From: Bordetella parapertussis
GTDB taxonomy: Bacteria; Pseudomonadota; Gammaproteobacteria; Burkholderiales; Burkholderiaceae_C
DNA length: 19,918 nucleotides
NCBI GenBank assembly: GCA_945882755.1
Contig: CAMCWS010000035.1
Coordinates: 1 to 19,918 of the forward strand
Direction of reading: 5' to 3'
The notes under the pieces are model-generated. The model saw nothing but the letters and a program-made list of their open reading frames with translations. It did no database searches and was not told the DNA's origin. The translations under genes and the position numbers were made by a program. This document shows positions 8,947-15,101 of this stretch, piece by piece. The number at the start of each line of letters is the position of its first letter. Position 1 is the stretch's first letter.

Positions 8947-8972
8947 ACTGCCACGGCCTTCGGCCTCGCAGT
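8947..8972. repeat. REP-like palindrome (left half of a compound repeat)
   Basis: ACTGC (8947-8951) pairs with GCAGT (8968-8972), and GGCC (8955-8958) with GGCC (8962-8965) around a TTC loop, with a small internal loop between. Read on the minus strand it starts GTCACTGCGAGG (8975-8964), which resembles the GTCATTGCGA head of the element at 9039. The two are therefore members of one family in opposite orientation. It lies downstream of nothing and upstream of two divergent genes, so it is not placed as a terminator. GGCAGT (8934-8939) could also pair with ACTGCC (8947-8952). Confidence 0.6.
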
Positions 8973-8981
8973 GACGAGGTC

Positions 8982-9038
8982 GTCATTGCAACCTAGAGCC
9001 GTCATTGCTACCGACAGTAGTCATTGCAACCCACAGCC
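8982..9038 (+). repeat. Three tandem 19-base units headed GTCATTGC
   Basis: Units at 8982-9000, 9001-9019 and 9020-9038 are each exactly 19 bases and start with GTCATTGC. Units one and three are the most alike (GTCATTGCAACC followed by a seven-base tail ending AGCC). The next copy of the head starts in register at 9039 and opens into the palindrome there. The units seem to be a tandem expansion of the palindrome's left arm. Confidence 0.75.
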
Positions 9039-9064
9039 GTCATTGCGAACGCAGTGAAGCAATC
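9039..9064 (+). repeat. REP-like palindrome GTCATTGCGA...GCAATC
   Basis: ATTGC (9042-9046) and GCAAT (9059-9063) flank GAACGCAGTGAA. From general knowledge, sequences of the form GTCATTGCGAGCGnAGCGAAGCAATC recur as dispersed palindromic repeats in many bacterial genomes, and this copy fits that pattern closely. It lies about 150 bases upstream of the rubrerythrin start and just before the A+T-rich promoter region. Confidence 0.65.
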
Positions 9065-9086
9065 TTTTCAACATTTATAAGGGTAA

Positions 9087-9161
9087 TTGAGTTTTAATAG
9101 TTATGTTCAATAATGCGGATTGAAACATCCGATTGGACATTTCAAAGTTGCAAGCTAATCT
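9087..9161 (+). promoter_or_regulatory. Candidate promoter region of the rubrerythrin operon
   Basis: Two sigma70-like pairs are visible. The first is TTGAGT (9087-9092), 16 bases, AATAAT (9109-9114), the latter matching five of six consensus bases. The second is TGGACA (9134-9139), 16 bases, TAATCT (9156-9161). The region is distinctly A+T-rich compared with its surroundings. A small dyad CGGAT/ATCCG (9116-9131) lies just after the first. Both are matches by eye only. Confidence 0.35.
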
Positions 9162-9168
9162 TGCTAGT

Positions 9169-9188
9169 CTTTGATCATTAAATCAAAG
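9169..9188. promoter_or_regulatory. 7+7 dyad upstream of rubrerythrin, possible operator
   Basis: CTTTGAT (9169-9175) and ATCAAAG (9182-9188) are perfect inverted repeats separated by CATTAA, ending 28 bases before the rubrerythrin ATG and just downstream of the second candidate -10 element. This is a plausible repressor position. The half-sites contain TTGAT/ATCAA as in FNR sites, but the spacer is 6 rather than 4 bases, so an FNR assignment is not made. Confidence 0.4.
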
Positions 9189-9216
9189 CATTTTCATCAA
9201 CCCAAGGAGATTCCTC

Positions 9217-9639
9217 ATGTCAGCTCTCAAAGGCTCAAAGACAGAAGAAAACCTGAAAGCCGCCTTCGCAGGCGAGTCTCAGGCAAACCGCCGTTACCTG
9301 TATTTCGCAAACAAGGCCGACATTGAAGGCCAAAACGATGTGGCAGCGCTGTTCCGTTCGACCGCCGAAGGCGAGACCGGTCACGCCCACGGTCATCTGG
9401 AGTGGCTTGAGCAGTGCGGCGACCCCGCCACAGGCCTGCCCATTGGCGCCACCCGTGACAACCTGAAAGCTGCAGTGGCAGGCGAAACCCATGAGTACAC
9501 TGATATGTACCCTGGCATGGCCAAAACCGCTCGCGACGAAGGTCACGACGAAATCGCCGATTGGTTTGAAACCCTGGCCAAGGCTGAGCGTTCACACGCC
9601 AACCGTTACGCCAAAGCATTGGCTGAATTGGTCGATTGA
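9217..9639 (+). CDS. rbr: Rubrerythrin, di-iron domain only (no rubredoxin domain)
   Basis: A 140-residue four-helix-bundle ferritin-like protein. The di-iron ligands are recognisable: Glu20 (GESQANRRY), Glu53xxHis56 (EGETGHAHGH), Glu90/Glu93 (AGETHEYTDMY) and Glu124xxHis127 (KAERSHANRY). Rubrerythrins reduce hydrogen peroxide in the cytoplasm. Classical forms are about 190 residues with a C-terminal rubredoxin domain (two CxxC motifs) that delivers electrons; this protein stops at the end of the bundle and has only one cysteine (Cys67), so it needs another electron donor. AAGGAG lies 7 bases before the ATG, a strong ribosome binding site, and codon choice looks biased to frequent codons, suggesting high expression. 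It leads a plus-strand cluster with an Fe-S/CCG protein, DUF3501 and YaaA. Confidence 0.95.
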   Translation: MSALKGSKTEENLKAAFAGESQANRRYLYFANKADIEGQNDVAALFRSTAEGETGHAHGHLEWLEQCGDPATGLPIGATRDNLKAAVAGETHEYTDMYPGMAKTARDEGHDEIADWFETLAKAERSHANRYAKALAELVD

Positions 9640-9661
9640 TCTTTTCTCAGCATTGAGGGTA

Positions 9662-9691
9662 GGGCGTTGGGCTCAAAAAGCCACAGCGCCC
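9662..9691 (+). terminator. Stable hairpin between rubrerythrin and the Fe-S gene
   Basis: GGGCGTTGGGCT (9662-9673) pairs with AGCC-A-CAGCGCCC (9679-9691): twelve pairs, one G-T, with a single bulged A and a CAAAA loop. It begins 22 bases after the rubrerythrin stop. CTCTCT rather than a T run follows, so it may be a weak or partial terminator, or a 3'-end stabiliser giving rubrerythrin more transcript than the downstream genes. Confidence 0.5.
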
Positions 9692-9757
9692 CTCTCTGAA
9701 TCCTGACCTTTCTAGAGAAGCTTTCTTTCTCACCCCCACTTTTTTGAGGAATACATC

Positions 9758-11107
9758 ATGGCCCGCGAAGGCAGCTTGGAAGCCCCCACACGCCACCCGC
9801 TCGATTGGCTCAACCCCGAGTTCTACAACGAAGAAGCCTGTCTCACCGAGATGGAGCGCATCTTCGACATTTGCCATGGCTGTCGCCGTTGTGTGAGCCT
9901 GTGCGGCTCGTTCCCCACCTTGTTCGATTTGGTCGACGAAAGCCCCACCTTAGAGATGGATGGCGTGGACAAAAAAGACTACTGGAAAGTCGTCGACCAG
10001 TGCTATTTGTGCGACCTGTGCTACCTGACCAAATGCCCGTATGTGCCGCCGCACGAATGGAACTTGGATTTCCCCCACACCATGCTGCGGGCCAAGGCCA
10101 TCAAATTCCAAAAGGGTGAAGTCACCACCGGCGAAAAACTGCTGGCCTCCACCGATGTGCATGGCCAGTTCGCAGGCATTCCCATCGTGGTGCAAGCGGT
10201 CAATGCGATCAACAAAACCAAAGTGGCCCGCTCGGTGATGGAGTCGGCTTTGGGCGTGGACAAAGACGCTTGGTTGCCCGAGTTGGCGACCCAAAAATTC
10301 CGCAGCCAGGCCCCCAAGGCCCAGGCCAGCAAAGTGGTGAATGGCGAAAAAACACCCGGCAAGGTGGTGATTTATGCCACTTGCTATGTGAATTACAACG
10401 AGCCCGGTATCGGCATGGACTTGCTCAAAATCCTGGACCACAACGACATCCCTTACGAGTTGGTGTCCAAAGAAAAATGCTGCGGTATGCCCAAGCTCGA
10501 GTTGGGTGATTTGCAGTCGGTGGACGAGAACAAGAAAATCAACATCCCCATCCTCGCCAAATACGCGCGGGAGGGTTACGCCATTTTGAGCGCCGTGCCT
10601 TCTTGCACCTTGATGTTCAAGCAAGAGTTGCCGCTCATGTACCCCAACGATGCCGAGACGCAATTGGTCAAAGAACACATGTGGGACCCATTTGAGTACC
10701 TCATGGCGCGCAAGCGCGATGGTTTGCTGAAGACCGAATTCCCCGAGAGCTTGGGCAACATCAGCTACCAAATTCCTTGCCATGGTCGGGTGCAAAACAT
10801 CGGCAAGAAAACCGAAGAAATGCTCAAGATGATTCCCGACACCACCATCAACACCATCGAGCGCTGTTCAGGCCACGCCGGCACCTATGGCGTGAAAAAA
10901 GCCACCCATGCCTACGCCATGAAGATTGGCAAACCCGTGGTCAAAGCCATGGCCACCATGAAAGACGGCAGCAAGCCCGACTACATCAGCTCCGACTGTC
11001 CGCTGGGCGGCCACCACATCGCCCAAGGCTTTGAAGCCAGCGGCCAAGCCGTGCCCGAACTCCAACACCCCCTCAGCCTCGTGGCCAAAGCCTACGGACT
11101 GAAGTAA
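9758..11107 (+). CDS. HdrD/GlpC-like iron-sulfur protein with two CCG-type domains
   Basis: A 449-residue protein. Two 4Fe-4S ferredoxin-type motifs lie at the N-terminus: CxxCxxCxxxC (Cys39, 42, 45, 49) and CxxCxxCxxxxCP (Cys82, 85, 88, 93). Two cysteine-rich CCG-type domains follow: Cys209...CCGMPKLELG (241-250)...Cys283, and Cys341...CSGHAG (370-375)...Cys414. In the second, the usual CC is CS. This layout is that of heterodisulfide reductase subunit D, GlpC and LutA relatives, which move electrons between Fe-S centres and flavin or thiol partners. There are no membrane helices, so it is cytoplasmic or peripheral. GAGGA sits 7 bases before the ATG. Its place directly after a rubrerythrin lacking rubredoxin suggests it is part of that protein's electron supply; this is inference. 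Confidence 0.88.
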   Translation: MAREGSLEAPTRHPLDWLNPEFYNEEACLTEMERIFDICHGCRRCVSLCGSFPTLFDLVDESPTLEMDGVDKKDYWKVVDQCYLCDLCYLTKCPYVPPHEWNLDFPHTMLRAKAIKFQKGEVTTGEKLLASTDVHGQFAGIPIVVQAVNAINKTKVARSVMESALGVDKDAWLPELATQKFRSQAPKAQASKVVNGEKTPGKVVIYATCYVNYNEPGIGMDLLKILDHNDIPYELVSKEKCCGMPKLELGDLQSVDENKKINIPILAKYAREGYAILSAVPSCTLMFKQELPLMYPNDAETQLVKEHMWDPFEYLMARKRDGLLKTEFPESLGNISYQIPCHGRVQNIGKKTEEMLKMIPDTTINTIERCSGHAGTYGVKKATHAYAMKIGKPVVKAMATMKDGSKPDYISSDCPLGGHHIAQGFEASGQAVPELQHPLSLVAKAYGLK

Positions 11108-11127
11108 TTGGGGTCAGATTCCAATTA
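11105..11127. repeat. Short palindrome with GGGGTCAGA core
   Basis: TAATTGG (11105-11111) and CCAATTA (11121-11127) are perfect inverted repeats around GGTCAGATT, filling most of the 34-base gap between the Fe-S gene and the DUF3501 gene. The left arm includes the Fe-S gene's TAA stop. The AATTGGGGTCAGA...CCAATT form resembles short dispersed palindromes that I recall from many proteobacterial genomes, often near REP-associated transposases. That identity is from memory and untested. Confidence 0.5.
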
Positions 11128-11141
11128 TTTGAAAGCAAGTC

Positions 11142-11732
11142 ATGCAAATCACTGGACACATCACCGCAGACAACCTGATGAGCCTTGAGGCTTACAGCAA
11201 ATTCCGCAAGACCCACAAAGCCGAGGTGCTGGCGCACCGCAAAATGCGCTCGGTGCATTTGGGCGACCACATCACCTTGCAGTTTGAAAGCGAAACCACC
11301 ATCCGCTACCAAATCCAAGAAATGCTGCGGATAGAAAAAATCTTCGAAGAAGAAGGCATTCAGCAAGAAATCGACGCCTATGCGCCCTTGGTGCCCGAGG
11401 GCAGCAATTGGAAGGCCACCATGCTCATCGAATACCCCGATGTCAACGAGCGCAAGCGCGAATTGGCGCGCCTCATTGGGGTGGAAGACCGCATGTTCAT
11501 CGAGGTCGAGGGCCATGCGCGTGTGTACGCCATTGCCGATGAAGACCTGGACCGCGAAAACGACGAAAAAACCTCAGCGGTACACTTCGTGCGCTTTGAG
11601 TTCGACCCCGCTGCCAAGGCCGCCATCAAGGCCGGTGCCGCGGTGAAATTGGGTTGCGACCATACCAACTATCCGGCGCATACGCAGATCGCGGAGGACG
11701 CTTTGGCATCCTTGGCTGGGGATTTGAAATAA
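11142..11732 (+). CDS. DUF3501 family protein
   Basis: A 196-residue protein recognisable as DUF3501 by its conserved segments: LMSLEAYSKFRKTHKAEVLAHRK at the N-terminus, SVHLGDHITLQFESETTIRYQIQEMLRIEKIFE (about 37-69), and NWKATMLIEYPDVNERKREL (about 88-107). There is no signal peptide or membrane helix, and only one cysteine (in KLGCDHTNYPAHTQIAEDAL near the C-terminus), which sits next to an Asp-His pair. The biochemical function of the family is unknown to me. DUF3501 genes commonly stand beside rubrerythrin and HdrD-like Fe-S genes, as here, so a joint role is likely. The ribosome binding site is weak (GAAAG, 7 bases upstream). The YaaA gene starts 8 bases after its stop. Confidence 0.9.
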   Translation: MQITGHITADNLMSLEAYSKFRKTHKAEVLAHRKMRSVHLGDHITLQFESETTIRYQIQEMLRIEKIFEEEGIQQEIDAYAPLVPEGSNWKATMLIEYPDVNERKRELARLIGVEDRMFIEVEGHARVYAIADEDLDRENDEKTSAVHFVRFEFDPAAKAAIKAGAAVKLGCDHTNYPAHTQIAEDALASLAGDLK

Positions 11733-11739
11733 TCGCAGG

Positions 11740-12516
11740 ATGTTATTCCTGCTCTCCCCCGCCAAATCCCTAGACTACGAGTCCGCCTTACCGCCTGTCA
11801 AGGCCAGTGAACCGCAGTTTGTGCCGCAGTCCGCTGAGCTGATTTCAACACTCAAAAAGAAGAGCCCTAAGCAAATCGCTGAGTTGATGGACTTGAGCGA
11901 GGCCTTGGCCCAACTCAATGTCGACCGTTACAAAGCTTGGTCGCCAACATTCACCGAGACCAACGCCCGTCCTGCGGTGCTGGCCTTCAATGGCGATGTG
12001 TACGAAGGTTTGGACGCCAAGTCCTTGAAGCCCAAAGAGCTGCAATGGGCGCAAGACCATGTGGCCATCTTGAGTGGTTTGTATGGCGTGCTGCGACCCC
12101 TCGACCTGATGCAACCCTATCGCCTCGAGATGGGCACGGCGCTCAAACATGGCAAGGCCAACAATCTGTACCAGTTTTGGGGTGCGCAAATTGCAACGCA
12201 TTTGAACCAGCAACTTTCAGCCAGCAAAGACCCGGTCATCGTCAACTTGGCTTCGCAAGAGTATTTCAAGGCGGTGGACCGCAAGGTCTTGCAAGCGCGG
12301 GTGATGGACTGCGTGTTCCAAGACTACAAAAACGGGCAATACAAAATCATCAGCTTTTTTGCCAAACGCGCCAGAGGTTTGATGGCGCGTTACGCCATTC
12401 AGCACCAAGTCAAAACGCCTGATGCTTTGCAAGGTTTTAACTTGGAAGGCTATGGGTTTGCACCTGACGCATCCAACGAAGATACCTTTGTGTTTCGCCG
12501 ACAACTCTCCGACTGA
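11740..12516 (+). CDS. yaaA: Peroxide stress protein YaaA (UPF0246)
   Basis: A 258-residue protein, the same length as E. coli YaaA. Family blocks are LLSPAKSLDY at the N-terminus, FNGDVYEGLDA (about 83-93), ILSGLYGVLRPLDLMQPYRLEMG (about 109-131), NLASQEYFKAV (about 168-178) and IISFFAKRARGLMARY (about 202-217). In E. coli, YaaA is induced by OxyR and lowers free intracellular iron during H2O2 stress, limiting Fenton damage. It starts 7 bases after the DUF3501 stop. The only purine-rich match, GCAGG, abuts the ATG, so translation probably depends on coupling to the upstream gene. Its position after a rubrerythrin cluster fits a peroxide/iron operon. Confidence 0.95.
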   Translation: MLFLLSPAKSLDYESALPPVKASEPQFVPQSAELISTLKKKSPKQIAELMDLSEALAQLNVDRYKAWSPTFTETNARPAVLAFNGDVYEGLDAKSLKPKELQWAQDHVAILSGLYGVLRPLDLMQPYRLEMGTALKHGKANNLYQFWGAQIATHLNQQLSASKDPVIVNLASQEYFKAVDRKVLQARVMDCVFQDYKNGQYKIISFFAKRARGLMARYAIQHQVKTPDALQGFNLEGYGFAPDASNEDTFVFRRQLSD

Positions 12517-12527
12517 AAGCGGGCACC

Positions 12528-13418
12528 ATGCAAATTTTTGTCAACGGTGTGCGTATCGAAGTGGAGGACACAGGCGAGCGAGACCGTGTGGCGGTTTTGC
12601 TCATCCCTGGTATGGCCATGCAACTTATTGTCTGGCCGGAAGCTATGGTGCATCAGTTGCACCAAGCGGGCTACCGAGTCGTTCGACTAGACAACCGTGA
12701 CATCGGTTTGTCGCAAGACATGGCGCATCTGTCTGCCCCGAATTTGCTGTGGTTCATGCTGCAACAAAAACTGGGCTTTCAACCGCAAGCGCCATACAGC
12801 ATCCAAGACATGAGTGAAGACGCTCTAGGCGTTTTAGACCATTTGCACATCAACCAAGCACACCTGATTGGTGTGAGCATGGGCGGCATGATTGGACAAC
12901 GCATGTGTATCACCGCACCCGAGCGAGCTTTGAGTTTGACCAGCATCATGAGCAGCAGTGGTGCCAAAGGCTTGCCTGGCCCCACGCCTGAGATGCGTCG
13001 CGTGTTGTTCACGCCACCTGCTAAACCCAGCACAGAAGCTGCCCATCAACATGCACTGCGTTTTGTGCAAGCGCTGGCAGGTCCGGGCTTTGCACATCCT
13101 GAAGGTTCACAAGAGCAGTTGGTCAATGAATCTTTGAAGCGCAGCAACCGCCCCATGGGGGCATACCGACAAATGTTGGCTGCCATGGCCGACCGCGCGC
13201 GCGCTGGGCTGCTGGCTCGCATTACCACCCCCACTTTGGTGATGCATGGCAAAGCCGATCCTTTGGTGCCTTATGCCTGTGGCGAAGATACGGCCAGACG
13301 CATTCCTAACGCCAAGCTGCATGGCATCGAGGGCATGGGCCACGATATGCCGCCGGGCGTCGTCGACAATATGATGGCTCGGCTTCTGCCTTTTTTGAAT
13401 GCACATACGCCTCTATGA
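12528..13418 (+). CDS. Alpha/beta hydrolase (esterase-like)
   Basis: A 296-residue single-domain alpha/beta hydrolase. The oxyanion segment is LLIPGMAM (about 24-31), followed by [10 protein letters not shown] (53-62), typical of esterases related to aclacinomycin methylesterase and 3-oxoadipate enol-lactonase. The nucleophile elbow is GVSMGG with Ser117, the acid is Asp244 ([10 protein letters not shown]) and the base is His272 (GMGHD). There is no signal peptide, so it is cytoplasmic. The substrate cannot be read from the sequence. It starts 11 bases after yaaA and ends in an ATGA overlap with queF, so it is co-transcribed with both. Confidence 0.92.
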   Translation: MQIFVNGVRIEVEDTGERDRVAVLLIPGMAMQLIVWPEAMVHQLHQAGYRVVRLDNRDIGLSQDMAHLSAPNLLWFMLQQKLGFQPQAPYSIQDMSEDALGVLDHLHINQAHLIGVSMGGMIGQRMCITAPERALSLTSIMSSSGAKGLPGPTPEMRRVLFTPPAKPSTEAAHQHALRFVQALAGPGFAHPEGSQEQLVNESLKRSNRPMGAYRQMLAAMADRARAGLLARITTPTLVMHGKADPLVPYACGEDTARRIPNAKLHGIEGMGHDMPPGVVDNMMARLLPFLNAHTPL

Positions 13419-14260
13419 ATACCCCTGAAACATCATTGTTGGGCAAGGTTGCCACTTATGCCGATCGTTATGACGCCGCCTTGCTCTACCCCTTGCCGCG
13501 TGCTGCGCAGCGTGCCTTGATTGGTGTGGCGGAGCGACCTGTGTTTTTGGGTGCAGACTTGTGGACTGCTTATGAGTTAAGTTGGCTCAATGCGCGAGGC
13601 AAACCCCAGGTGGCGCTGGGACGCTTCACCGTGCCAAGTGAAAGTTCACATTTGGTGGAGAGCAAGTCCCTCAAGCTCTACCTCAACAGTTTCAACAACA
13701 CCGTTTTTGCTGACATTGACGCAGTTCGCCAAACTTTGCAAAAAGATTTATCGGAAGCGGTTTGGCGTGGGGGTGTGGTGAAGTCCAATGTGGGTGTGCA
13801 GTTAATGTCCCCCGAGCAATACGCCAAAGAAAAAATAGCCGAAATGGACGGGCTGAGTTTGGATCGATTGGATTTGGACTGCAGCCATTACCAACCTGCG
13901 CCTGAATTGCTCAGTACTGCTTCCAACGAAGCCCCAGTGACCGAGACGCTTTACAGCAATTTATTGAAAAGCAATTGTTTGGTGACGGGTCAACCCGACT
14001 GGGGCAGTGTCAGTATCAGCTACAGCGGGGCGCAAATTGACCAAGCCGGTTTGTTGCAGTACATCGTGAGTTTTCGTAACCACAATGAATTCCATGAGCA
14101 TTGCGTGGAGCGCATCTTTATGGATATTTGGACGCGCTGCAAACCCACCAAGCTCACCGTCTATGCGCGTTACACGCGCCGAGGCGGGGTGGACATCAAC
14201 CCGTGGCGCAGCAGCCATGCACAAGCTTTACCGCCGCAAGTACGGACCGCGCGGCAATAA
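13415..14260 (+). CDS. queF: NADPH-dependent 7-cyano-7-deazaguanine reductase
   Basis: A 281-residue two-domain (E. coli-type) QueF, which reduces preQ0 to preQ1 in queuosine biosynthesis for tRNA. The QueF motif ESKSLKLY lies at 82-89 and forms part of the NADPH-binding face. The catalytic cysteine, which forms a thioimide with preQ0, is Cys188 in [16 protein letters not shown], with Asp195 as the nearby acid. [10 protein letters not shown] (226-235) holds the substrate-binding His-Glu pair. The ATG overlaps the upstream hydrolase stop (ATGA). It is the last gene of the plus-strand run; only four bases separate its TAA from the stop of the convergent crotonase gene. Confidence 0.97.
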   Translation: MNTPETSLLGKVATYADRYDAALLYPLPRAAQRALIGVAERPVFLGADLWTAYELSWLNARGKPQVALGRFTVPSESSHLVESKSLKLYLNSFNNTVFADIDAVRQTLQKDLSEAVWRGGVVKSNVGVQLMSPEQYAKEKIAEMDGLSLDRLDLDCSHYQPAPELLSTASNEAPVTETLYSNLLKSNCLVTGQPDWGSVSISYSGAQIDQAGLLQYIVSFRNHNEFHEHCVERIFMDIWTRCKPTKLTVYARYTRRGGVDINPWRSSHAQALPPQVRTARQ

Positions 14261-14267
14261 GCGCTTA
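14258..14267. other. Palindrome TAAGCGCTTA holding both convergent stop codons
   Basis: The ten-base perfect palindrome contains the queF stop TAA (14258-14260) on the plus strand and the crotonase stop TAA (14267-14265) on the minus strand. It is too short to be a convincing terminator on its own, and I see no other terminator for either gene nearby. Confidence 0.5.
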
Positions 14268-15101
14268 GTCGTTAAACGATGTCAAGGGCGCCAAGTCGGC
14301 AAAGCTGGCCGAGCGTTTGTTTTGAAACGCATCAATGGCTTCTTTCACATGGGCATTGCTCCAAATGCCACTTTGCAACCACCCCATTTGTTTGAGCGCA
14401 TCGTCAGTGCTGTGGTCACGTGCATAGTGCAGCGCTTGTTTGGTGCCCCAAATGGCCACAGGAGGCTTGTTGGCGATCTCTTTGGCAGCTTGCATGGCGG
14501 CAGCTAACGCGCTGGCAGCGTCAGGTAACACTTCATTGACCAAGCCGTATTGCAAAGCTTTGTCTGCGCTCATGCGTCTGCCGGTGTAGGCCAGTTCTTT
14601 CACCACCGCCATGGGCATGAGTTTGGGTAAACGCTGCAAGGTGCCCACATCGGCCACCATGCCGATATTGATTTCTTGGATACAGAAAAACGCATCGCTG
14701 CTGGCATAGCGCAAGCAAGCTGCGGTGACCATGTCTACCGCACCACCAATACAACCGCCTTGCAAAGCCACGATGACAGGGATGCGCAGGTTTTCGATGC
14801 GTGTGAAGGTGGATTGCAAACCGGCCAACATATCGGCAATGGCAGCACGGCCTTCGGCGCTTTGGTCGTCCATGCTCACCGATGCGCCAAACACATCTAG
14901 CGACATGCCTGCACTGAAGTGTTTGCCAGTGCTGCTCATCACCAACACCCGTGCTTGGTTACCTTGATGGAGTTGCTGCAACACCTTGTCGAGCTCACGC
15001 CAAAAAACCATGTCCAAGGTATTGAGAACATCGGGGCGATTCAGCACCAAATGCGCAATATGGTCTTGGATAGTCAATTCAAAACAGGTCAGCTTGTTCA
15101 T
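14265..15101 (-). CDS. Crotonase-fold enzyme, delta3,5-delta2,4-dienoyl-CoA isomerase-like
   Basis: A 278-residue enoyl-CoA hydratase/isomerase. The oxyanion-hole segments are HFSAGMSLDVF (61-71) and GGCIGGAVDM (115-124). Instead of the two glutamates of crotonase, the active-site acids are Asp123, Glu143 (IQEINIG) and Asp151 (VADVGTLQRLP). Their spacing of 20 and 8 residues equals that of Asp176, Glu196 and Asp204 in mammalian ECH1, the dienoyl-CoA isomerase that handles odd-position double bonds in beta-oxidation. Ordinary enoyl-CoA hydratase is therefore less likely. The ATG at 15101 lies within the dinB 3' end (23-base overlap); an in-frame extension to 15173 would run deeper into dinB and is not supported. 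Third gene of the minus-strand operon. Confidence 0.9.
   Translation of the reverse strand: MNKLTCFELTIQDHIAHLVLNRPDVLNTLDMVFWRELDKVLQQLHQGNQARVLVMSSTGKHFSAGMSLDVFGASVSMDDQSAEGRAAIADMLAGLQSTFTRIENLRIPVIVALQGGCIGGAVDMVTAACLRYASSDAFFCIQEINIGMVADVGTLQRLPKLMPMAVVKELAYTGRRMSADKALQYGLVNEVLPDAASALAAAMQAAKEIANKPPVAIWGTKQALHYARDHSTDDALKQMGWLQSGIWSNAHVKEAIDAFQNKRSASFADLAPLTSFND

Noticed and set aside
8982..9064. Regular 19-base repeats considered as a small CRISPR array
   Set aside because: The units are directly adjacent and share most of their length; there are no unique spacers, and no cas gene is visible.
9171..9186. FNR box TTGAT/ATCAA upstream of rubrerythrin
   Set aside because: The half-sites are separated by six bases instead of four, so it is reported only as a dyad of unknown partner.
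9950..10795. Open frame antisense to the Fe-S protein gene
   Set aside because: The sense frame has eight properly spaced Fe-S cysteines and a good ribosome binding site; the antisense frame has no recognisable features.
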